Assembly: GCA_049687015.1 (NCBI GenBank)
Contig: JBAVIP010000079.1
Coordinates: 1-54,054, forward strand
DNA length: 54,054 bases
DNA from: Methylotenera_A sp049687015
GTDB lineage: Bacteria; Pseudomonadota; Gammaproteobacteria; Burkholderiales; Methylophilaceae
Direction: 5' to 3'
Shown: positions 1 to 8,623 of the stretch, piece by piece
Position numbering within the stretch: position 1 is the first letter of the stretch
Layout: the number at the start of each line of letters is the position of its first letter
Notes under the pieces: generated by a model
Database searches by the model: none
Told to the model about the DNA's origin: nothing
What the model saw: only the letters and a program-made list of their open reading frames with translations
Made by a program: the position numbers and the translations under genes

Positions 1-3000
1 TGGTCAGGGTTGCGCTGCCAATAATTTCGCCATTCTGCAAGCCGCTGCTGGTGAATTCGGTGCCGGTAAAGTTAAAGGTTTGGCCGTAGGTTTTGGTTTG
101 ATTGCTGGCAGTAAGGGTGAGTGCGGCAGGGTTCACTGTGAGTAAACCCGTGGAGTTTTTAGTTAATGTATAACCAGTTGTTGCTGTTATAGGCGCGACG
201 CTTATCGCGTAATTGCCCACATTGGCCGTGGCAGGCGATCCTGTTGAGGTTGCCGAACCTGATAACGAATTAGCGGCTGCATCTTGCGTAAACACGTTGC
301 CAAAAGTCGCCGCGTTAATAAAACCTGACGCTGTATAAGCATTCGCCACAATAGGCGCAACATCCTGGCCGTAAGTTTTGCTTTGATTGGATGAAGTAAC
401 TGTTAAAGCCGGGCTATTGGCAAACACATAACGATTGCCTGTTTGAGAAACTGCGGCTGGAAATACAGTTCCCCAAACCGCTTGATTCGCACTGTTCAAG
501 CCACCGAACGTATTGCCAGTGTGCGTGTTGGCATACACCAGCCAGCGTCCGCTGGCAGAAAGTGCCGAAGAGCCTGCGGTGTTAATAAAGTTGATGCCTG
601 CCAGAGTAATATCGCCGCCAGTTGTAGCAATATTATTAGCTACCGTCACATTTCCGCCCGCCCGCACCGTTAAATTACCTGTCAAATTAGATACGCCATT
701 ACCGACAGTAATGGTGTTAACATCACGCAGACTGACATTTTTAGCGCCGTTAATATTCACCGTAGTAAAGTTATTGCTGGCGTTGGTGGCTGTGACATCG
801 CCTGTGCCAACAATGCCTAAGTTATTGGCGGCGGTCACCATGCCATTTATAGTAAGCGATGATGCTGCAGAAGTTGCACCGATGCTGCTATTGCTGGCTG
901 TCGTCACGTTCCCGCCGACTGCTGCTGCACCCGTTCCTGTGAGAGCGCCTGCACCACCGACACCCGTGCCATTAATCGTAATCGATTCATTCGCCAACGT
1001 TACATTGTTTATATTTAATGTCGCGCCTGTGGCAACTGTCGTGCCAGTAGCAGTGCCGCCCAGCGCGTTGGCATGAGCGGCCACCAGGGTACCTGTATTT
1101 ACCGCGGTCGCGCCAGTATATGTGTTTGCGCCAGCGAGTGTCACTGCACCATTGCCGGCCTTGGTCAAGCCAACACCTCCGCTGACTACAGCAGATATTG
1201 TTAAGCCATCCGCCGCATTGGTAGTGGTCACCGTACGCGTAGCCGCGCCCAGGTTCAAATTACCGCTGATTATCGCATTGCCAGCGCCGCCAATGGATGT
1301 GACATTGCCGCCCAAAGTCAACGTACCGGTGCCTGTAGTCACAGAGCCACCCGTAGCGCCACTATTCACGGCCAGCGCACCAATAGTATCGGAGAAGCCA
1401 TTCAAGTCATAAATGCCGCCATTGTTCACTGTCACCGCACCAGTGGCGATGGCATTATTTGCACCGTACCTGAGCGTGCCCGCATTAATAGTGGTTGTGC
1501 CGGTGTATGTGTTTGCCCCAGAAAGCGTCAATACCCCGGTGTTATTTTTAGTGAGCCCGCCAGTGGTCGTGGTAATGGTGCCGTTAATAGTGGTATTGCC
1601 AGCACCATCAACAGTGAGCGTTCTCGTCGCGCCCGTGACTGAATTTGCCGCGCTTAAGGTTAGCGTGCCAGCGTCTGATTGAATTTCAGTGTTACCCGCT
1701 AATGTGACTGTACCTGCAAAGCTGTTGTTGCCGCTCAGGTTACGCAAAGCACCATTTGCACCCAGCCCCGTCCCATTAATGCTCAACGCTTCTGCGCCAA
1801 CACTGATGTCGCCTTGCAAAGCAAGTGTTGCGCCAGTGGCCACTGAAGTGCCAGCCGCCACGGTGCCGAGCGCATTGTTACTGGCGGCAACTATTGTACC
1901 CGTCTGCACCACAGTTAAACCTGTATAAGTATTGTTACCGGAAAGAGTGAGCGCACCAGTGCCAGCCTTGTTAAAATTGCCGCCTGTACCGCTTATTACA
2001 CCTGAAAAAGTGGTGGATAAGTTATTCCCGCCTGAAGTTAAATTGCCAGTTCCCATTATGATATTGCCAGCACCAACTATTGAACCGACAATTTCTGATT
2101 GATTATTTAAATCTAACGTTGCGCCTGCCGCGACATTCACTACGCTAGTATTGGGAATTGATGCGCTATCTAACAATGTACCTGCGTTAATATTGGTAGC
2201 GCCGGTATAGGTGTTCGCTCCAGTTAAGTTCAAAGTGCCTGCGCCATTTTTATTAATTGATGTGCCTGCACCTGAAATCACGCCTGAAAGCGTTGACGTG
2301 CCGGTAGATGTGCTTAAATTAACAGCACCACCTGCGCTATTAATGGTACCCGCGGCATTCGAAGACATGGTGGCACCCGATAAAGTGACTGCTCCGCCTG
2401 CTGTGACAATGCCTGCGTTCAACGCGACAGCGCCAGCACCTGAATTATCAGCATCCGCCCGCATAGTCACGCTACCCGTTCCACTTACCGTCACTGTGGC
2501 ACCCGCATTTACTGTGATATTGTTATTCGCCTCTAACACCAAGCTGTTATTTGCAGTTCCCGTAGCTGTAGCCAGGTTAAACGCATTTGACACAGTTATA
2601 TTATTGGTGGCCTGCAAAGTAATCGTGCTGCCTGGGGTGATGCCCGCAAAACTACCACCTGCATTCACCCGGAAAATACTATTCAAGCCGACATCGTCAG
2701 CAAAGGCTTCTGTAATATCACCCGGCGGAGTGAAACCCGCCGTATTGGTATCTGCGCCAGTACTGATGGTGATATTAAGCGGATCAAGCAACAAATTACC
2801 GCCAACACCGTTGGCTGCGCTTAAATCTGCTTTACCCAAAAAGTTAAGCAAGCGCTTGCCAGAAACCTCTGCAAAACCGCCATTGCCACCAATTGCGCCT
2901 CCTTTAGCGGAGATGCTGCCGTAGTAACGCGTAATATCATCTGCCCATACAATGACTTTGCCGCCGTTGCCGGAATCAAGTGCATCTGCTTTAACGCTGG

Positions 3001-4060
3001 CGCCTTCTGCCACATGAGTACGTGAGGCATTTTGCACCTGTGCATTTTTACCTTGGTAATCCCCGCCAATAAGCGCAGTGCCGCCGCCGGCGTTACCCGA
3101 GACATTTACCACTGCCCCATTCAGCAAACCTACATGGTCTCCCGTAATTTGCACAGTGCCGCCAGTTTCACCTGTGGCGTTGCCCTTGGCGTTTACCTTG
3201 CCGGAAACGAGTATAGTGCCCGTAGCGCCGGATTCCAAATGTATTACGCCATTGCGATTGACCAAGGTATTGGCTTGCACTACGCCAGCTACGTTAACCG
3301 CAGCAGTGCGGGCGCTTGCAGCAAGTTGTACAGCACCGCCATCGGCAGTGATGTTGCCGGTATTTTTAATGGCAGCATTGAGTGCATCACCACTTAATTT
3401 AACGCGGACCAAACCATCGCCATAAACGTCCAGCAAGGCAGATTGCGCAGAGCCTAATACCACGCTGCCATTATTGGCTTGTAGCGTGCCGCTGTTTTCT
3501 ACCGTTTGGCCAAGCAGTACAATGTATCCGCCATCCTCGGCACGAATCACGCCCTGATTGATGACTGCTGCATTTGAATCGCCACTAAATTGGTAGTGTT
3601 TAGCCAAAAAATCTTGGTCACTTATTTGCATGGTCGTTGCCAGCAAACTGCCGACGCTAACTTGCGCCCCGGGCGCAAACAGCACGCCGTTGGGATTGGT
3701 TAAAAACAGACTGCCTGTCGCACTTAAACTACCAAAAATTTGAGATGGGTCGGAACCTACCACCCTAAACAAAGCTACACCCTGATTAGGCTGATAAAGC
3801 CTCACCGCTTCATTGGCGGCGATACCGAAAGACTGCCAGTTTACAATGGCTTGCTGGCTAGTTTGATTAATATTTAAAGATTGCGCGTCACGAGCAAAGC
3901 TCGCATTGCCTGCCTGCACCTGCTCACCTACCGGCAGTGCTTGCGCGTGATTAAAAGCCATGCAAATAGCAACAGTCAGCATAACTCTCATGCGCGCTTG
4001 TTTTGTTAAACTAAGCCGCGCTAAATTAAACTGCTGCTGTGGTCTCGTCTTATTGTTCAT
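1..4060 (-). CDS. TpsA-type secreted exoprotein (filamentous haemagglutinin-like), partial at the left edge
   Basis: An open frame runs without a stop from the ATG at 4060 to the window edge, so the C-terminus is missing (about 1353 codons visible). AGGAGA lies just upstream of the start. The first ~41 residues form a long signal peptide ending AQA, followed by a haemagglutination-activity (TPS) domain with the diagnostic NPNG motif at residues 122-125 (FLTNPNGVLF). Next come glycine/asparagine/threonine-rich beta-helix sequence, autotransporter-type strand repeats (NTYTG...INAGTL) and, near the edge, two MBG/YDG-like units (SNQ-KTYGQ). By family knowledge such proteins are exported by a TpsB partner and act as adhesins, biofilm factors or contact-dependent toxins. 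No toxin domain is visible here. The partner gene lies 28 bp upstream in the same direction. Function beyond secretion and adhesion is unknown. Confidence 0.9.
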   Translation of the reverse strand, partial: MNNKTRPQQQFNLARLSLTKQARMRVMLTVAICMAFNHAQALPVGEQVQAGNASFARDAQSLNINQTSQQAIVNWQSFGIAANEAVRLYQPNQGVALFRVVGSDPSQIFGSLSATGSLFLTNPNGVLFAPGAQVSVGSLLATTMQISDQDFLAKHYQFSGDSNAAVINQGVIRAEDGGYIVLLGQTVENSGTLQANNGSVVLGSAQSALLDVYGDGLVRVKLSGDALNAAIKNTGNITADGGAVQLAASARTAAVNVAGVVQANTLVNRNGVIHLESGATGTILVSGKVNAKGNATGETGGTVQITGDHVGLLNGAVVNVSGNAGGGTALIGGDYQGKNAQVQNASRTHVAEGASVKADALDSGNGGKVIVWADDITRYYGSISAKGGAIGGNGGFAEVSGKRLLNFLGKADLSAANGVGGNLLLDPLNITISTGADTNTAGFTPPGDITEAFADDVGLNSIFRVNAGGSFAGITPGSTITLQATNNITVSNAFNLATATGTANNSLVLEANNNITVNAGATVTVSGTGSVTMRADADNSGAGAVALNAGIVTAGGAVTLSGATMSSNAAGTINSAGGAVNLSTSTGTSTLSGVISGAGTSINKNGAGTLNLTGANTYTGATNINAGTLLDSASIPNTSVVNVAAGATLDLNNQSEIVGSIVGAGNIIMGTGNLTSGGNNLSTTFSGVISGTGGNFNKAGTGALTLSGNNTYTGLTVVQTGTIVAASNNALGTVAAGTSVATGATLALQGDISVGAEALSINGTGLGANGALRNLSGNNSFAGTVTLAGNTEIQSDAGTLTLSAANSVTGATRTLTVDGAGNTTINGTITTTTGGLTKNNTGVLTLSGANTYTGTTTINAGTLRYGANNAIATGAVTVNNGGIYDLNGFSDTIGALAVNSGATGGSVTTGTGTLTLGGNVTSIGGAGNAIISGNLNLGAATRTVTTTNAADGLTISAVVSGGVGLTKAGNGAVTLAGANTYTGATAVNTGTLVAAHANALGGTATGTTVATGATLNINNVTLANESITINGTGVGGAGALTGTGAAAVGGNVTTASNSSIGATSAASSLTINGMVTAANNLGIVGTGDVTATNASNNFTTVNINGAKNVSLRDVNTITVGNGVSNLTGNLTVRAGGNVTVANNIATTGGDITLAGINFINTAGSSALSASGRWLVYANTHTGNTFGGLNSANQAVWGTVFPAAVSQTGNRYVFANSPALTVTSSNQSKTYGQDVAPIVANAYTASGFINAATFGNVFTQDAAANSLSGSATSTGSPATANVGNYAISVAPITATTGYTLTKNSTGLLTVNPAALTLTASNQTKTYGQTFNFTGTEFTSSGLQNGEIIGSATLT
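81..391 (-). repeat. Two MBG/YDG-like repeat motifs in TpsA, 95 residues apart
   Basis: The motif SNQ(S/T)KTYGQ is encoded by 366-391 and again by 81-106, exactly 285 bp (95 codons) apart. Each is preceded by an L-T-(V/A)-(S/T) strand. This is the signature of MBG/YDG-type domains of bacterial surface proteins. More copies probably lie beyond the left edge. Confidence 0.7.
1100..2225 (-). repeat. Autotransporter-associated beta-strand repeats (PATR-like) in TpsA
   Basis: Four imperfect copies of (A/N)NTYTG(A/T/L)T-x-(I/V)N(A/T)GTL are encoded around 2180-2225, 1890-1935, 1470-1520 and 1090-1135. They lie 280 to 420 bp apart and are each preceded by K(A/N)G-G-LTL-type strands. This matches the passenger-associated transport repeat style of beta-helix, here inside a TPS exoprotein. 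Confidence 0.7.
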
Positions 4061-4088
4061 GCATTGCTCTCCTAAGTTTTATTATTTT

Positions 4089-5828
4089 CTAAAACTCAGT
4101 TCTAATCTGCCCCCATGCCCTGGTCTCCGATTCTGAATTGACGCCTTCAACCTTGCTTTTCTGTTGCGATACCATCAACTCCAGCATCCATTTTTTTGCA
4201 AACTGCATATCAACACCAGCACCATAATGTGAGGATTTAACATGATTGTCATTGCTTAACGCATTGTGATCAATCACGCCCCTGCCGTAATCAAAAAACA
4301 CATACGGACTGAATTCTGCACTCTTAAATACAGGCAAAAAGCTTGCCAATCCTGTCATTGGCAACATGGATTTTCGCAACTCAACCCCGGCAATCAGGCC
4401 TCTATCCGAGGAAACAGGAAGTTCGCCGAATTCACGCCAGCGATTAATGCCGCCAATGGCGAGTTTTTCTGTGCCATCCAGGTTTTTATTTGTGCCCTGA
4501 TATTCTGCCCTCAATATGAGGCTATACGCAGCACCTAAAGGCTGAATACGGGATCCGAACAGATTGTATTTAACGAAATTACCTTCGGTTTGTGCACCCG
4601 TTTCATCCAATGACTCAGCCAGACTATTTTTAAAATTAACATCCGCAAACTTTAAATTTAAGCCCAACTGGTTAAATCCATTCCACTCCGTGTCGCGCCA
4701 ATCGCCAAATAATCCCAACTCTATCGCATTGATACTGCGGTGGTTTTTTAACAAAAATGCCGAAACATCATCAGAAACATCTTTATGAGAAAGACCAAAC
4801 CTAGAAGTGATGTTGCCTTGCCTGGATCTTAGTACAGGCTGATCAAGAAACGCACTCACATATGAGCTTTGCCCAGAAGCACCCAGTATAGAAAATTCCC
4901 TGCCCAAGCGGTAATCAGAGTATCCAGCGTTCAGGTTTAAAATCGTGCCCGATTCGTGAACAGGCACGATGTATCCAATTTGCGCACTACGCTGGCGCTC
5001 ATGATTCGAGTCTTTTAAATTCAGCCCCAGCCGGTCACCCCTACCAGCGAGGTTGTTCAGAAACAGGCCTCCGAATATGGTCTCTCGGCCAATATAACGA
5101 TTGCCGTAAGTATTAGCGCCAATATATCCAGTTAGCAACGGCAGCGCCTGCACTTCAATATCTATGTCGCTGTAGCCAACCTCCGCGCCGGGCGATAATC
5201 CTGAAACCGCATCTACACCTGGCAATGAGTTAATTAAGGTGATATTTTTAACTAAATTGGACTCTCTAATAACGTCTTTGTTTGCCAGATCGCGCGCCGC
5301 CATTCTTTTCAGAAACGCTTCGTCCAATCTGCCTTTTGCCTGCACTTTTAACTCGCCCAAATAGCCCTCTACCACTGCTATTTCCAATGTATTCTGCGCG
5401 ATATCCTGCTCAGGCAGATAAGCTTCAGCCAGCATAAAGCCATGTTGACGGTAATAACGCGTGACTAAAGCCGTCATTTGGTTTAACTCTTTGATGCCCA
5501 ACGATCGTCCCAGATATGCTTTGAGCAGTGTCGTAAGCTGCTCATCGTTCACATTTTTATTACCGATGAATTTAAGATAATCGACATTCACTTTAATATC
5601 TGAGGTTTCAGGCATACCTGCAGGGTAATTTGAATCTTGCTTTTTCTCTATATTCGGGCTGGTAATCTCTGGCGGGGCAGGCTGGGTCTCAATACGCGGC
5701 AGATTAGCGGGATCTGGTAAGCCGGTTGCTGCAATGGCTGCCTGGGCGACAAATAAGCTAGAAATTATTCCCACCATCACCAGCATTAATACGCGTGGCA
5801 ACTCTTCAGGGATGTTTAGTAATTGCAT
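4089..5828 (-). CDS. TpsB outer-membrane transporter (FhaC/ShlB/HecB family)
   Basis: This is the Omp85-superfamily pore that exports the neighbouring TpsA protein in two-partner secretion. The 579 residues fit the family. A hydrophobic signal segment (about residues 12-33, ending AIAA) and a proline-rich linker lead into a POTRA-type region (about 70-190, VDYLKFIGNKNVNDEQL then YRQHGFMLAEAYLPEQ and a VVEGYLGEL strand). The rest is a beta-barrel. The barrel motif usually written VRG(F/Y) appears as WREF, followed by SSDRG near residue 480. No good ribosome site precedes the ATG at 5828, and the ATG at 5786 (residue 15) is an alternative start that begins at the signal peptide. It is first in the operon with tpsA. 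Confidence 0.9.
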   Translation of the reverse strand: MQLLNIPEELPRVLMLVMVGIISSLFVAQAAIAATGLPDPANLPRIETQPAPPEITSPNIEKKQDSNYPAGMPETSDIKVNVDYLKFIGNKNVNDEQLTTLLKAYLGRSLGIKELNQMTALVTRYYRQHGFMLAEAYLPEQDIAQNTLEIAVVEGYLGELKVQAKGRLDEAFLKRMAARDLANKDVIRESNLVKNITLINSLPGVDAVSGLSPGAEVGYSDIDIEVQALPLLTGYIGANTYGNRYIGRETIFGGLFLNNLAGRGDRLGLNLKDSNHERQRSAQIGYIVPVHESGTILNLNAGYSDYRLGREFSILGASGQSSYVSAFLDQPVLRSRQGNITSRFGLSHKDVSDDVSAFLLKNHRSINAIELGLFGDWRDTEWNGFNQLGLNLKFADVNFKNSLAESLDETGAQTEGNFVKYNLFGSRIQPLGAAYSLILRAEYQGTNKNLDGTEKLAIGGINRWREFGELPVSSDRGLIAGVELRKSMLPMTGLASFLPVFKSAEFSPYVFFDYGRGVIDHNALSNDNHVKSSHYGAGVDMQFAKKWMLELMVSQQKSKVEGVNSESETRAWGQIRTEF

Positions 5829-5951
5829 AAAACCATTCTAACTCACTACAACCATAGTGAATAAGTAAATTTTTGTTAAATAATTAAAGCGCTGCTCCCT
5901 TTTTCTAATGGCCACAAGAGTTGCTGGTTTCCACATCAGACTTCTTTAAAA

Positions 5952-7307
5952 TTAAGGCCAAGTCAGGTAGCGCTTATATTCCCAATCGCTCACTGAGCGG
6001 CAGTAATCAATCCAATCCGGGATTTTGGTTGCCAAATATTCAGCAACAAAATCATCACCCAACGCCCTAATTAGCGTGTTATCTGTTGATAACGCATCAA
6101 GTGCCTCACCCAAGGTTTGCGGCAAGGTTTTTACGCGATGCCGCTTAAACTCTTTGTCATCCCATTCATAAATGTCTTCGTCGACTGGTATTGGTGACGC
6201 TAGATGCTGTTCTACACCATCCAGCATTGCGGCAATAGTGGATGCCAAAGCTGCATAAATATTACAACTGCCATCCGTTAATCTAAACTCCACGCGGCCA
6301 GCGACAACGCGTAATACTGTGGTACGGTTATTGTAGCCCCAGGCAACGTGTGCAGGCGCCCACGTGGTGCCAGAAAGTGAGCGGCCAACTACCAGACGTT
6401 TGTACGAATTGACCGAAGGTGCGTGAAACGCCGCCAGTGCCGGGCTGTGTGCCAGCATGCCGGCGATGCACTCGCGACCGGTTTTTGACAAGCCGTGCGA
6501 ATCTGTCTTATCTGCCATCACCGCCTGGCCTTGCGCATCAGTCAATGACAGATGCATATGCAAGCCACTGCCGGGGCGGTCTGCAAACGGCTTGGGCATT
6601 AAGCTGAAAATCAGGCCCGCCTCTTCGGCAATATGGCTGGCAGCCATTTTGAGCAAGATAAAATTGTCGGCCGCCTTGAGTGCGTCGCTGTAATGGTAAT
6701 TCAGTTCATATTGCCCGCTGGCGTCTTCGTGATCGATCTGAAATACGTCAAAACCACAAGCCGTTAACCCTGTTTCCATGCGGTGCAGCACATCCCGCAC
6801 GCGAGCCAGCGCTTTCAAATCGTAAGAGGGTTTGTCCTGATTGTCTCTGCTGCACGGCACTGGCCGACCATGCTCATCTATATTCAGCAGAAAAAATTCC
6901 GGTTCTATGCCCACATTCAGTGTCCAGCCGCGTGCCTGTAAGCGTGCAATCTGGCGCAACAGCAAGCGGCGCGAACAACCCTCAAACGGTTTGCCATCTA
7001 CCACGCCATTGCACACAATCCGCGCGTAACCCGGCATCCAGGGCAGCGGCTGCAATGTGCTTAAATCGCCTTGTCCGTAAAATTCTGAGCGTGCGCCATT
7101 ACGCGGCAAGCCTGTGCCCCAAATTGAAGGCCCGGCAAAACCCGCGCCTGCGCCTAAAATGTCATCCAAATGCGTAAGCGGAATATATTTGCCTTTAGCT
7201 GCGCCATGAATATCCACAAACTGCGCGATGACAGTGTGCACGCCAGCGGCTTGCATGCGCTGTTTGGCTTGCTCAATCGTTTCAGTTTTTATAGCAGTAT
7301 CATCCAT
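5952..7307 (-). CDS. Type III glutamine synthetase-like amine:glutamate ligase (GlnT/GMAS-like)
   Basis: An ATP-dependent glutamate ligase of the glutamine synthetase superfamily, 451 residues. The N-terminal beta-grasp shows FVDIHGAAKGKYIPL (30-44). The metal site includes E135 and E137 (GIEPEFF), and HMHLSL and NSYKR motifs follow. The sequence style is that of type III GlnT and gamma-glutamylmethylamide synthetases rather than the PuuA at 17.4-18.7 kb. It is the last gene of the polyamine operon, 8 bp after gabT. Possible substrates are ammonia, methylamine, ethanolamine or a polyamine, and the sequence does not decide. The context of gabT, puuC and a methylotroph-like host favours an amine over ammonia; that is inference. 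Confidence 0.8.
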   Translation of the reverse strand: MDDTAIKTETIEQAKQRMQAAGVHTVIAQFVDIHGAAKGKYIPLTHLDDILGAGAGFAGPSIWGTGLPRNGARSEFYGQGDLSTLQPLPWMPGYARIVCNGVVDGKPFEGCSRRLLLRQIARLQARGWTLNVGIEPEFFLLNIDEHGRPVPCSRDNQDKPSYDLKALARVRDVLHRMETGLTACGFDVFQIDHEDASGQYELNYHYSDALKAADNFILLKMAASHIAEEAGLIFSLMPKPFADRPGSGLHMHLSLTDAQGQAVMADKTDSHGLSKTGRECIAGMLAHSPALAAFHAPSVNSYKRLVVGRSLSGTTWAPAHVAWGYNNRTTVLRVVAGRVEFRLTDGSCNIYAALASTIAAMLDGVEQHLASPIPVDEDIYEWDDKEFKRHRVKTLPQTLGEALDALSTDNTLIRALGDDFVAEYLATKIPDWIDYCRSVSDWEYKRYLTWP

Positions 7308-7315
7308 TTTACTAC

Positions 7316-8608
7316 TTAGGCCTTTAATAAAGCGCGGTCAATGATATCCAGCGCTTCATCAAACACATTGTCTTGCACCGTGAGCGGATATAGAAAACGA
7401 ATCGCATTGGTATACACGCCGCAAGTAAGCAAAATCAGCCCCTCATCCAGCGCTGCCTTTTGCACACGCTTGGTAATCTCGGCTGAAGGCTCGCCCGTGT
7501 CTGGATCGAAAAATTCTGCCGCAATCATCGAACCCAAGCCACGAATTTCTTTAATTGACGGTACTTTGGCCTGCGCGGCTTTTAATCTTTTGGTAAGCTT
7601 TTCACCCAAATAATTGGCGCGCTCCACCAGTTGCTCTTCTTCGATGATATCAATCACCGCATGTGCAGCCGCAATCGCCAGCGGATTACCGGCATAGGTG
7701 CCGCCCAAACCACCTGGCGCGGGGCCATCCATCACTTCCGCCTTGCCGCTTACGGCGGATAACGTGGTGCCGCCCGCCATGCTTTTCGCCATGGTGATAA
7801 TGTCCGGAATCACATCGTAATGCTCGGCTGCAAACATTTTGCCGGTACGGCCAAAGCCTGTTTGCACTTCATCGTAAATCAGCAGCATGCCATGCTCGTC
7901 ACATTCTTTACGCAATGCACTCATCAACGTTGGTGGAGTGACGTAAAAGCCGCCCTCGCCCTGCACTGGCTCGATGATAATCGCTGCAACGCGCTTGGGG
8001 TCTATATCTGCTTTAAACAAGGCATGCAGCGCATGCAGGCTGTCTTCGATGCTGACGCCATGTATGTCGACTGGAAACGGCACATGGTAAATCTCCGCAG
8101 GAAACGGCCCAAACCCAACCTTATACGGCACCACCTTACCCGTAAGCGCGCAACCCATCATGGTGCGGCCATGAAATGCGCCGGAAAAAGCAATAACGCC
8201 CGGACGGCCGGTGCTGGCACGCGCGATTTTAATGGCATTTTCAACCGCCTCCGCGCCACTTGAAAAGAAACAGGTTTTTTTGGCGTGATTGCCAGGGGTT
8301 AGTTTATTAATGCGCTCGGCTAAAGTCACATAGCTTTCGTACGGCAACACCTGATAGCAGGTGTGCGTAAACTTTTGTAATTGCGCTTCAACCGCAGCGA
8401 CTACTTTGGGGTGGCGATGCCCGGTATTCAGCACTGCGATACCGCCCGCAAAATCAATATAGCGGCGGCCTTCTACATCCCACACTTCAGAATTGAGTGC
8501 GCGTTCGATGAAAAAATTAGCCATTACGCCGATACCGCGCGGGGTGGCCGCCAGGCGACGATCGTGTAAGTTTTGGTTGCTGGCTAATTTGTCGGATACA
8601 GTATTCAT
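7316..8608 (-). CDS. gabT: 4-aminobutyrate aminotransferase GabT
   Basis: A PLP class III aminotransferase that moves the amino group of GABA to 2-oxoglutarate, giving succinate semialdehyde. The 430 residues match the GabT/PuuE length. D246 (LLIYDEVQTGFGRTGK) and the Schiff-base lysine K275 (ITMAKSMAGG) are present, with the FSSGAEAVENA phosphate-binding segment near 115. AAGGAAA precedes the ATG at a good distance. It lies 15 bp after puuC and two genes after gabD, so GABA made by the Puu pathway can go to succinate within one transcript. Separating GabT from PuuE by sequence is not safe; 5-aminovalerate may also be used. Confidence 0.9.
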   Translation of the reverse strand: MNTVSDKLASNQNLHDRRLAATPRGIGVMANFFIERALNSEVWDVEGRRYIDFAGGIAVLNTGHRHPKVVAAVEAQLQKFTHTCYQVLPYESYVTLAERINKLTPGNHAKKTCFFSSGAEAVENAIKIARASTGRPGVIAFSGAFHGRTMMGCALTGKVVPYKVGFGPFPAEIYHVPFPVDIHGVSIEDSLHALHALFKADIDPKRVAAIIIEPVQGEGGFYVTPPTLMSALRKECDEHGMLLIYDEVQTGFGRTGKMFAAEHYDVIPDIITMAKSMAGGTTLSAVSGKAEVMDGPAPGGLGGTYAGNPLAIAAAHAVIDIIEEEQLVERANYLGEKLTKRLKAAQAKVPSIKEIRGLGSMIAAEFFDPDTGEPSAEITKRVQKAALDEGLILLTCGVYTNAIRFLYPLTVQDNVFDEALDIIDRALLKA

Positions 8609-8623
8609 AATATTTCCTTTAGA

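Noticed and set aside
443..3425. Many plus-strand open frames rich in Ala, Pro and Val
   Set aside because: They mirror the low-complexity repeat sequence of the minus-strand TpsA gene, have no recognisable domain and overlap the better-supported minus frame throughout.
6680..7177. 165-codon plus-strand frame opposite the type III synthetase
   Set aside because: Basic, low-similarity antisense frame of a recognised gene; no domain seen.
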